This document shows, one piece after another, positions 35,090 through 44,594 of a stretch of DNA of 64,000 bases. Made by a program: the position numbers and the translations under genes. The DNA lies in NCBI GenBank assembly GCA_029379385.1, contig CM055612.1, positions 15,810,001-15,874,000 of the forward strand, in the 5' to 3' direction. Source of the stretch: Quillaja saponaria (lineage: Eukaryota > Streptophyta > Magnoliopsida > Fabales > Quillajaceae). Numbering within the stretch: the first letter of the stretch is position 1; each line of letters starts with the position of its first letter. Under the pieces are notes generated by a model that saw nothing but the letters and a program-made list of their open reading frames with translations, had not been told where the DNA came from and made no database searches.

Positions 35090-35440
35090 TGATGACAAGG
35101 GTAAGGAAAACTAGGAGAAGACCCTATTATATATCATTACATGCTATATTTGGGAATAAATATTTCAAAACTTTAAAACTCCAAGGGTTGATTAAGAAAT
35201 AAGGTGATCATGTTACTTGACATAGGAAGCACCCACAACTTCATCAATCTATGACTACCAAGAGGTTAAGACGTAAACTGCGACCCATAACCAATATGAG
35301 GGTGTCCGTGGTAAATGGAGAATCTGTGAACACTCAAGCTAAATGTCTTGGTTTGAAATGACAAGTACAACAGGAGGAATTTTAGGATGACTTCATTTTC
35401 TTGCCCATATCTTTTTACCTAGAACTTCAGTTCGGATAAG
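35090..35440 (+). pseudogene. Ty3/gypsy protease fragment
   Basis: Across shifted frames the plus strand reads LHAIFGNKYFKTLKLQG, then STHNFIN-like text (GSTHNFIN written over 35205-35250). It continues as RRLRRKLRPITNMRVSVVNG, ESVNTQAKCLGLK and FIFLPIS. This is the chromovirus-type gypsy aspartic protease region (SGSTHNFI, then VANG). Only the protease remains; both sides break off. Confidence 0.65.
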
Positions 35441-36935
35441 TTTATATATATGAAAAATGAAAACTTAGCATTCAAACCCCATAAGTTTGTTTTTCATCTA
35501 TCTGTCTACTAATATAGACTATACTCGGTCCAGAATTATAAAGACTTTATAAGCCCGTCATGTAAGACTAGGATAATGGTAGGATAAATTATATTTGTAA
35601 GGCTTAAAATTACCCTAAGTACATTATTCATTCTAAGTAATACATCCATACTTGACTTTCACTTTTCTTTTATCTCCACCCCATGGATAAATATTTTTTT
35701 TCTCATAATTTCAAAAGAATTTCATACCTCCAAATTTAAAATTAACATTGTCCTTAATGTTACAAGAAGAACACAATGTATAGAAAATTTCCTTGATACT
35801 TGAAGTACAAACTCCCTTCTTAACAACTTCAATGCACACTCCAAGACTTATTTTCCAACATGCTTAAAACTGAGGGTGTAAAAGGAATTTAATTAAGGGC
35901 TAGGTGAAAAGTTAATATGGTTGAACAAGAAAAAGTCAAATTAGGCTTAACAGGATATACTAGAGATAAATATATAAAACAAGATTAGCTCGAAAGGCTC
36001 AAACAGTTCAAAGATGGCCTAAATCATGTCATTAACTCAGTATTGTCTAAGATTTCGTCTCAATAAAGAAACAAACAAATTCTAGGGTTCTTAATCAGAA
36101 CTAATTTTTTTAAATATAAATGGTCTCTAAATAAGCATGTCAAGTCTAAGCAAAAGATCAAGTGCATATATGTTAGAAATCATATCTTGATGATGTTACT
36201 AACACAAGAATTTAACATAAACTGAAATCATGCCAATAATTTCTAAAGAACCATAGTCACAATTACCATAATATCATCATTGGATAGGGAAATCATTGGA
36301 AAACTATGAAACATCTCAGGCCAAAGACTAAAAACAGCAAGTACACTAATAAAACCTTCTTCCAAGGAATAAGAAGAAAAAAAAAATAAGGAATAAGGAT
36401 AAGAAAAACTTCCTGCCAATGTAGCAAAGTGTAAAGAACATAAATCATTACCCTTAAAGCATCCAAGCTTAGTAAAAGGTGAAAAAGTTTATATCTGCTA
36501 AAAATAAACAACACTTAATGAGAAAACTCTTAATAAGAACTAAAACATAAGTTCAAAAGACTACAATTTAGAAACTTGGGTTGCCTCCCAAGAAGCACTT
36601 GATTTATGGTCGTTTGCTTGGAAAATTGCTCATAAACAAGCGATTTTTGCCTATAGTAAGTGTCATATAACACTATATATGAGTCTTGATCTAAGATGCC
36701 CTAAAGCTTGGCAAGATATGGTAGTAATTGACATGTGCTCTCAACATCACTTGGCTTTGAAACTCTTACTTGATATGTGTAGAGGTATGATGCTAAGGAT
36801 GGTGGTGGAAGAGTTGAATTGGCCACATAGGATCATCATAGATGTAAAACTTAGTGGCTACTTGAAACTCAAGAGGTTGTGGATTTTCTTTAATAATTAT
36901 GTCTAGAGTTGCTTCCTCATTGTGAAAATCTTCTT

Positions 36936-37450
36936 TTATAACCAATTAAGGCTAACTAACTTAGTCATCACAGATTTCATCTTGTATTCTTCTTCTATGA
37001 CCAAATTGGGCTCAATAAGTTGGGCACCATGGATTTCCTCATGTGATTCATCTTCTATGAAGTGAATACATGGTGGAAAGGAACTTTGTACCCATTCTTG
37101 AGACATCTTTATATTTTCCTCACTTGGTGTAGGCTCACCCTCAGTACGTGTAGATTCATGCTCACTTGATATAGACTCACTCATGAGTATGAAGGGATAG
37201 GTTAAGGTCTTCAACAACTTATAAGCTTTGTCCTCTTTTAGATTCATGAAAGCTCCACCAGCTAGCCGTCAAACACTTTTCTTGTCTTATCATACAATCC
37301 ACTATAAAATATATGGAATTGAAGTTATTTTGGTAGGTCGTGATTTGAACATATGCTTAACATATAGTTGTACCTCTCCCAAGCATCTTGGAATGATTCC
37401 AAGTCAAATTGAAAGAAACATGAGAGATTGAAATATTGATTAAACATCTT
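36936..37450 (-). pseudogene. Gypsy gag (retrotrans_gag) fragment
   Basis: The minus strand reads ESFQDAWERYNYMLSICSNH, then DLPK and FHIFYSGLYDKTRKVFDG, the core of the retrotransposon gag domain in Tat/Athila elements. Next comes the typical ALMNKTxEEAYxLLE region, here FMNLKEDKAYKLLKTLT. An acidic Ser/Thr/Glu-rich stretch (SESISSEHESTRTEGEPTPS) follows. Stops interrupt the first part. Confidence 0.7.
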
Positions 37451-37465
37451 CAGAGTACCTCACAA

Positions 37466-37575
37466 AACAAACAATAAAATAAAATAAAATAAAATAAAAT
37501 AAAATAAATAAATAAATAAAAAATAAAATAAAAATAAATAAATAAATAAATAATAAAATAAAAATAAATAAATAA
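37466..37575. repeat. Simple repeat (AAAAT)n/(AAAT)n
   Basis: Plus-strand AAAAT pentamers followed by AAAT tetramers inside the gypsy leader. Confidence 0.9.
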
Positions 37576-37669
37576 ATGAAAAAAAAAAAGATAAAAAAAA
37601 AATAGTTTTCTTGGTATTAATATTAATTAAAATTAGTAAAAAAATTCCTTAACAATGATGCCAAAAACT

Positions 37670-38933
37670 TGTTGTTGATTTTCAATCATGCAAGTGGACA
37701 TATCGTTAACAAGTGATATAGAGTAAAGTACAGTATCGATCTCACGATGAATTGCAACTAATATTTAGCTAAGTACTAAAATTAACATAAACATAATATT
37801 ATTCAAACAACTAAATTAAAGGTGAAAAACTTAATTTAAACTAAACTTAACTAATGAAAAATTAAACTAGAGAATACAATGGATAAAGGCCTAGAATTAC
37901 AATTTTCCTCAACAATTCACTTAACTTATTATTATTCTATCATGCTTAGCTATAATATTAAATTATTAACCTAGGGTTCTAATTTAATTATAAGCATATT
38001 CCTATGTCTTATAAATATATATCTCACATAACTAATTCACTATATTCCTATGAGAATTAAGTTAAGCAAGACTCATTAAGATTAGGCCTAAATTGGCTAT
38101 ATAAGGCATATAGGTATGTTCTTATCCTATACACAAATCAAATTCAACAATCATGTGTATAAATTCAATCAAGTGCAATTTCAATCAAGGCTAACACTAA
38201 ACTTCATTTTCCAAGTTTGTTTAGGTTACCACATCAATCTGATTGGTAGCTAATCAACTAGAAGCATTAAGCAAATAATGAAATAAATAATTCAATTATC
38301 AAACCCTAAGCAATCATTTAATAATAAAAACCATCAAACTACATGTTGAGTTCAAAAATCCATCAACTACATGTTGAGTATAATTGTCATCCTAGAGAAT
38401 AAATTAGTTCATGCTACCTAGTGTGGACATCAACTCAAATAGTGTCAACATCAAAGAAATACAAGAAAAGTATAGAAGAAGTAGAATAATAGAAAATTGG
38501 TAGGTTGTCAGTCTTCAATTTTTAGTCTTCCTAAGCTCATCTTGCCCTCTTAATGCCTTCCTTTTTCTATGGAAAGACTCGATTTAATTGTTTTCTTTAC
38601 ATCCTCAAGCTATTCCCTCTTTTATAGGTTTTTAAAACCTTCAATTTGAGTTCAATTTGGAGTAGGAATCCTAATTCTCTTCAAAATTGACTTCCAATAG
38701 GGCTTCTTCTTGCATTAAACCTTTAAAACACACAAACTAAGTTAAGCAAGAGTAGAACTCTTATAAAACACCTAAATCCTATCCAAAATGAACTAGGATT
38801 CAATATCCTAATACGATATGGACTTTAGATGGGAATTAACTAAAAACTAAGCAAAAACTAACTAAAACTCTAGAAGATAACTAAAATAAAGGAGTAAAAG
38901 AATATGAAATAACTCTATTCTATAGAGTTATCA
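37670..38933 (-). repeat. LTR of a Tat/Athila-like gypsy element (1264 bp)
   Basis: On the minus strand it starts TGATAACTCTATAGAATAG at 38933 and ends ...ATCAACAACA at 37670, immediately before the AGTTTTTGGC leader word. The TGATAAC start with a small palindrome is typical of these LTRs. It lies inside the reading frame of a Sirevirus-like protease region (38934 onward), so it inserted after that element. Related LTR pieces occur at 16569-16930, about 40274-40988 (inverse) and 55860-56414 (inverse). Confidence 0.8.
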
Positions 38934-39640
38934 TTACCTTCATCACATAATTTGTTAATGCTAAGTAGATTATGTTTTAAGCCATCAACATGAAACACAT
39001 TATCATTGAAGGTATAGATATCCTTACCAATCTTACCAATCTTACCAATCTTACCAATACCAATTACCTTTTCTTTGTTGTTATCACCAAAGGTAACATT
39101 ACCTCCTATCTTAGTCTTGAGTGAACATAGTTTTTCCCTATTACCTGTCATGTGTAGTTTTTCCCTATTACCTGTCATGTGCCTTTAGCAGCCACTGTCC
39201 AAGTACCATTTGCTTATTTCAGTCTTGGCCCTTAAGTGCACTTGCAAAATAAGTTTTACATGTTGGCTTTTTGTACCCAAGGTTTGTAGAACCCAGTATC
39301 ATTAAGTTTCTCAATTTTTTTCCTTTAGGGATCCACTTCCATTTTATGCTATCAATGAGATATTTCTTTTAAAGACAAGATAATATATAATGATCCCTTT
39401 TATTATAGTATGAACATTCAGTAGATTTAGTATTAGATGATATAATTTTTGAAGAAAGTGTTTTGGAAACCTTTTCTTTCTCTTGGTTTAGAAAACCAAT
39501 ACCAGCTTTGTTGGAAACACCTATTTGACTACCAAGCATTAAGTCAAGGTTTTGTTTTCCTTTTACAAGCTTTTCCAAGGATTTTGATAGATTAATAGCT
39601 TTATTTTTCAAAACAACATTTTTCGTTTTAAAAAAAAAAA
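38934..39640 (-). pseudogene. Sirevirus-like copia gag/protease fragment
   Basis: Gag C-terminal text (39369-39640: KNKAINLSKSLEKLVKGKQN, LMLGSQIGVSNKAGIGF) leads to a degenerate knuckle CSYYNKRDHYILSC, with the second Cys replaced. Then WIPKGKKL and a protease/GAG-pre-integrase stretch follow: SKWYLDSGC, HMTGNREKLCSL, GGNVTFGDNNKEKVIGIGKI, VDGLKHNLLSINKLCDEGN. The catalytic DSG is intact. It carries two small in-frame duplications, GNREKLHMT and the repeated GKI. It stops at the LTR inserted at 38933. Confidence 0.78.
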
Positions 39641-39649
39641 GAAAAAGAA

Positions 39650-39815
39650 ATAGAGGCTGTGATACGATATTAGAGGCTGTGACAAACAAAGAGATTGAGC
39701 TCAAATACTGCAAAACTAAAGAGCAAATTGCAAATACTTTTACTAAAGAACTTCCAAGAGCAAAGTTTGTATAGCTACTAGAAATGCTCGGAGTATTGGA
39801 GAAAGTATATTAAGG
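39650..39815 (+). pseudogene. Copia RNase H C-terminus
   Basis: The plus strand reads EAVTNKEIELKYCKTKEQIA then NTFTKELPRAKFV, a stop, LLEMLGVLEKVY. The KYCKTKEQIANTFTK pattern is the standard end of copia pol. The polypurine tract TTAAGGAGGAG and the 3' LTR follow at once. Confidence 0.8.
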
Positions 39816-39820
39816 AGGAG

Positions 39821-40273
39821 TGTTGAAATTAATATACTTTCTAGAATAATCCAATACAATATACATTAACCTTGAAGAAAGTCAATTACTTAATTGAAAT
39901 ACCTAAAATTCTCTACCAAGGGTGGTGAAGACAAAGTCCATATTGTCTAGAATTATCTATATGTCAGCTACTAATTACCTTGGCAGTAAAGTCATATATG
40001 GCTGCATGTTAAGATTGTAAGCTATGTCTAGAATTTTGTAGATAAGTGTATTATGTCGGCATAATATGAAGGCTTCATGGAAGCCTTGATAAGTTGGTGG
40101 ACTTATGCCTATAAATAGGCAATAGAATGTAATATAAACTAAAAAAACTATAAGCCTTTGCTTCCTTTGTATATCTTTCCAATGATCAATATAATTATAT
40201 TTTTTTCAAGTCCTTTGTCCTCATATTTCCTCTTAGCATATTAAAATTCTACCTCCTAAATATACCTCCAACA
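39821..40273 (+). repeat. Copia 3' LTR (453 bp)
   Basis: It begins TGTTGAAATTAATATAC right after the polypurine tract and ends ACCTCCAACA at 40273. A TATA box CTATAAATAGG lies at 40109-40119, leaving about 155 bp for R and U5. The rest of this copia is absent, so it is a 5'-truncated remnant. Confidence 0.82.
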
Positions 40274-40988
40274 TAACTAATCTAACTAATTCCCAAATCA
40301 ATTATCCAATTATTCCAACCTCTTCCCCAAAACTAACACTAGGATTATAATGGAACTTACATGTAATTTGATTTGAATCTATCTATGGATTGCTTAGATT
40401 GTGGTATTTATGTTATGTATATCATTTCATGTTTAATGCTTCTAATTGATTGATTTCCAATTAGATTGTTGTGGTAAATTAGAGAATCCTTGACAAAGGA
40501 AATCTAATTTAGCCTTGAATGATATAATACATGTTTGAATCCATTCACTTTAATGGTTGGATTTGATTTGCATATAGGATATATATATACCCATATGCCA
40601 TGTGTAACAAATTGAGGTTTTATCTTAATGCATCTTGATTAATTCAATTCTCATAGACATATAGTGAGTTGGTTAATCAAAGATATTTATAATTGAATTA
40701 GAATCATTGGTTAATATTATAATACCATGAATCTAAGCATGATAAGATAAATGCATTAAGCCAAGTGTGAGGGAAATTGTAATTTTAGGCTCATCTCAAT
40801 ATATTTATTTCAAATTCATTGTTTGATAAATTAGTTAATCAATTCCAAAGTTAATTGTTTGGATAAAATTAGGATTGATACAATTTTAGTACTTAACATT
40901 GTTAGATAATTCCTCGTGGGAACGATAATCGACTTCATCTCTTTTTACTTGTTCAAGACACGTACACTTGCGTGGTAAAACTAATAAC
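40274..40988 (+). repeat. Tat/Athila-like gypsy LTR, plus orientation, 5'-truncated
   Basis: Inverse counterpart of 37670-38933: shared words (sense) TTAATGCTTCTAATTGATTGA, TTGATTTGCATATAGGATA, TTAATTCAATTCTCATAGACATATAGTGA, GGGAACGATAATCGACTTC, GTACACTTGCGTGGTAAAAC. It ends AATAACA at 40988, where the LTR terminus is expected, then goes straight into unrelated sequence, so no leader follows. Confidence 0.72.
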
Positions 40989-41104
40989 AGTAGTTGTCTT
41001 TCCATCCTAGCTGGACGTCCATCTTGCCTTCAACCCATGCCCTTTGTTGGTCGTGTAGCTGCTCTATTTCATGGCAGCAGTCAAACAACTCCAGCTGTGT
41101 GTTT
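40989..41104. other. Left part of the sequence interrupted by the CACTA insertion
   Basis: G+C richer than its surroundings (TTGGTCGTGTAGCTGCTC and similar). It continues at 51665 once the CACTA element and one copy of the TTT target duplication are removed. No protein is recognised. Confidence 0.5.
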
Positions 41105-41136
41105 CACTACAAGAAAAATGACCTTTTCCCACAAAC
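41105..41136 (+). repeat. CACTA terminal inverted repeat, left
   Basis: Starts CACTACAAGAAAAATGACC. Differs from the right terminal repeat at two positions. Confidence 0.95.
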
Positions 41137-41475
41137 TAAATTTGTGGGAAAAGGGTATAAAATTTGTGGGAAAAAGTGTACCGACAAATATTCTGTGGGT
41201 AATGGTTTGTGGGTAATTTTTCGTGGGTAATTCCCACAAACTTCGAAAGTTTGTGGGCATTTCCCACAAACATTTGTCGGTAAATTTTGTGGGAAATTGT
41301 TATGGGTGGTTTGTGGGTGATACCCACCAACCTCGTGGTTTGTGGGTGATACCCACCAACCTATATATGCATGTGTGTGACTGTGGGTAATTGCCACAAA
41401 CTTGTGTTTGTGGGTAATTGCCACAAACTATTACCCACAAACACAAGTTTGTGGGTAATTGCCACAAACAGGGTA
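41120..41475. repeat. Left subterminal repeat array (TTTGTGGGTAA words)
   Basis: More than ten copies of TTTGTGGG or its complement CCCACAAA in both orientations, often as TTTGTGGGTAATTGCCACAAAC fold-backs, spaced 10-40 bp apart. In En/Spm-type elements such words are binding sites of the TNPA-class protein. All nearby short open frames are artefacts of this array. Confidence 0.9.
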
Positions 41476-41726
41476 AAACATTCCTGTTTTTTATTAAATG
41501 AATCAAACCTGTTAATAAATATCCATATATATTATCCATAAAACAAATTCATGATTTTCATTATATGAATCAAACCTGTTAATAAACATCCATATATATT
41601 ATCCATAAAACAAATTCATCATAAATTTAAAGTTTTGTCAACATTTAATAAAAAAACATCACATAAACACAATCTCAACATCTACATTTAAATAATTAAG
41701 CTAAGTCTAATAGAACTATGAACTAG

Positions 41727-44472
41727 CTACATAATGTCATCAAGATCGTCATCATTGTTGCCATCCTCATGAAGAATCTCCTCGCCATCTCCATGACCAC
41801 CTACATCACCATCTACACTGCTAGAAGATACATCCTGTTAGAAAGAAAAGTGAATAACTAACAAAAAAATTTGAAAATATAAAAGAAATGATCTAGATAA
41901 ATATATAAACTTAGGTATGTCAATCTGAAACAAGCTATTCTTTAAATCAGAAGCATAAACATTTGCGGAAAATCATAACCTATCATGTTTTTGTGACTTT
42001 CACACTGCACGCCCAAAACTAACCAATTTAAACAACAAACCCAAGCATTTGCATAAAATCTTAACTGTGAACCAAAATTGGATGCCACTTGTTCTTACAA
42101 ATCTTATTCAATGGCATGAATGTGTTAGAATTCTTAGCTCATTGTTTGAACATGTTTTGGTCACTATTGCCCTTTACACCTAAAACTAAATTTATTTTAA
42201 TTCACAAACTCAAATATTTGCATAAAATCTTAACCGTGGATACGAATTCGATACATTTTGTTCTTATAAGTCTTATTCAATGCCATGAATGTGGTGGAAT
42301 ACATGACTCTTTGTTTGAACATGTTTTAGTTACTTTAACACTTCACACCTAAAACTAGCTAAGTTTAAGCCACAAACCCAAGCATTTGCATAAACTTCTA
42401 ACTATGCATTTGAATTAGATGCCATTTGTTCTTACAAATCCTATTTAATGGCATTAACATGTTGAAATTCTCGTGTCGTCATTTGAACATATTTTGGTCA
42501 CTATTGCTCTTCACAACTAAAAGTAGCTAAGTTAAAGTCAAAAACTTAAAACATTTGCATGAAATTCTAACTGTGCATCCGAATTGGATCCCATTTGTTT
42601 CTACAAATTTTATTTAATGCTCTCTAATTATCTTGCTATCTAAAAACTTCAGATTGCATATTTAAATAGAGATAGTTACTTACCTGAAGTCCTCCAAGGA
42701 TAGAAGGGTCTAAACCTAACTTATCCATCATGACTTTCATGATATTACTCATTTCATCAGTTTTCCTTTTCTGGTACTCTAGTTGTTGCTCTAGTGTGTG
42801 AATCCGCTCGGCTGATGCAACATCTGGTTGCGATGTTGCGGTAGATCATAATGAGGAACGAGATGAATTGATCTTATCTCCAAATAAGGCTCTTGCAGCA
42901 CCAGGTGTTCCACATCCGTAGACTTTCCCCCCTTTTTGTACTCCTCCTGTCACCTTTAACCAAATGTCTGGATCAAATGAGGGATGAGCATCACTATCTT
43001 CTCCATATTTCTCAGAAACTTCGCGTATGTATTCTTCCTACAATCCCAATAAATATTAGTTATAGATTCATTTGCATAGATATATATGTACACACACACA
43101 CACATACATAAATATAAAAATCTTAGTGAATATTTGTAAAACTAACAGAAATCATCTGCGACTTTGGGTTGTCAAATTGTCCAGTCTTTTTTCTCTTATG
43201 GATGCGGTGGAAAACTTCTAGAAGAGACGGATCATTGCCTGTTTCTTTTTTCTACAAAACCATTTGAAAGTTATAAAGGAATAAAATTTGATATTTAACA
43301 TTTTCATATTAAATTCCAATAATACCAATTTCTCCTTATGTTGCAGCACCGAGATTGATCCTCCAGCATGTCTAACAATTGATTCCTCTCCTAATCCTCG
43401 GTTTTGTGTTCCTATTTTGGAACGTTTCTTCCATTGTTCACTACTCCAAATCTGAAGCAGCCCTCGCCAATTTTCTACCGTCATCCAATCAGGCATCCAA
43501 CCTTCACACTTGCTGATGTCCTCGGTTTTACACATTATCTTTGCCTTGGCTCGTGCATCTCTTAACACATCCCTATATCGTCGACCTGCAATCTTCTCAA
43601 ACACAATCTTACCATCTTTCTCCTCTTGCTCTGTGTTAAACCTATAATGAGCCTGAAATATCACAAGAAATTAATGCATTAACTTTTCCATTCAATATAA
43701 AAATGATACACTTATCACTAAATGTTTAAATTACCAGAAATTGTCGATAACATAAGTCTCTTGCTATTCTAGGATACTGAGACCAAACTGGGATCGGTCC
43801 TGGCATATGAGCTTCAATGATTGATTTAATAGTCCTTACAGTGTCAGGATTGTCAAATTCACTTTACATAAATAATAACAATAAAAGTTAGCATACTTTA
43901 GTATATAAAAAAAAGTAATAACAATATAAATAAGTAATTAATACCTATCAGTACGAATTCTAATCAAAGGTCTATCAGCAGGGTTTGTAGGAGGGGGATC
44001 TAGGTGTGCATATCCTCTAGTTACAAGTGGCTCAATGACAGGAGCCCTAGATGTAGACAAATCTCCAGATGTGCCTAGTGGTGAGTTGTGGCCAGATGAT
44101 TCCATTATATGTCCAACATCACGGTCACCTACATTATTCAACAATAGGTCTAAATTAATTAGTTCAATGATTATAAGGGGTAAATTTTAATTTAAATACA
44201 AACTAAATATAAAGAAATACCTGGTGAAGATGGAATATCGGCATGGGTTGACTGAGATGATCTAGGTAAGGTAGATCCCACTTGAGCTGAAGACCTAGGT
44301 AAGGCAGAACCTGCCTGAGATGATGATCTAGGTAAGGCAAAACCCGCTTGAGATGACAAAGGTATGGCACGGCTAGACTGAGATGATTTGCGTGTGGTTC
44401 GGCTTGTTTGATTCATACTAGGAGGATCCCGAGATGCATTTGACCCAGATCCATGAATACTACGAACCATGA
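41727..44472 (-). pseudogene. TNPA-like CACTA protein (Transposase_24 / Ptta-En/Spm family), 7 exons, one stop
   Basis: Exons on the minus strand (GT-AG junctions visible): 44472-44221, 44128-43945, 43861-43735, 43652-43326, 43251-43147, 43037-42684, 41834-41727. Exon 1 is Ser-rich (MVRSIHGSGSNASRD..., repeated QAGSALPRSS). Exon 4 carries the family core: YRDVLRDARAKAK, CEGWMPDWMTVENWRGL, WKKRSKIGTQNR, HAGGSISV. Exons 5-6 follow with DPSLLEVFHRIHKR, WLKVTGGVQKGGKVYGCG, then a coiled coil (IHTLEQQLEYQKRKTDEM). The last exon is an acidic tail ending DDDLDDIM. An in-frame TGA at 42848-42846 (probably CGA before) interrupts exon 6. Family role: binds the subterminal repeats. It lies directly downstream of the transposase gene on the same strand. 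Confidence 0.85.
42010..42605. repeat. Tandem repeat, 4 diverged copies of ~169 bp, in the last intron of the TNPA-like gene
   Basis: The word TTTGCATAAAATCTTAAC recurs in phase: the GCAT in it starts at 42051, 42220, 42388 and 42558 (periods 169, 168, 170). Each unit also has TGTTCTTACAAATCTTATT, an AATG/TGAATGTG stretch and TTTGAACATGTTTTGGTCAC. It occupies most of the intron 41835-42683. A diverged relative with the AACCGTTGATCC...GTCTTATT wording is at 18225-18550. Confidence 0.85.
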
Positions 44473-44594
44473 TCTTGTAACAATTCCAATAACAAGTCAA
44501 AAAATCATAAATATTTAAATCTATAAATATCAAACATTATTAATAAGTAATAACAACTATGTAATCTTTATAAACAAATCACATACAATTTTGA

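Larger units (their letters stand above)
35441..37669 (-). mobile_element. Tat/Athila-like gypsy internal fragments (minus strand)
   Basis: Directly downstream of the LTR at 37670-38933 the minus strand has TTTTTGGCATCATTGTTAAGG, a diverged form of the leader word TTTTTGGCGCCGTTGCCGGGG of Tat/Athila gypsy elements. Gag remnants follow (36936-37450), then CTTCTTGGGAGGCAACCCAA (36575-36596 region), a conserved post-pol word of these elements. Last is TTTAAATTTGGAGGTATGAAAT near 35730, the usual pre-3'-LTR tract. The pol domains and 3' LTR are absent, so large deletions occurred. Confidence 0.65.

Noticed and set aside
41160..41470. CRISPR-like appearance of short repeats
   Set aside because: Repeats are in both orientations with irregular spacing, no unique spacers of constant length, and lie in a plant CACTA terminus.
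40968..41539. Several open frames with HK/PQT/VGN repeats
   Set aside because: Produced by the CACTA subterminal repeat array in all frames.
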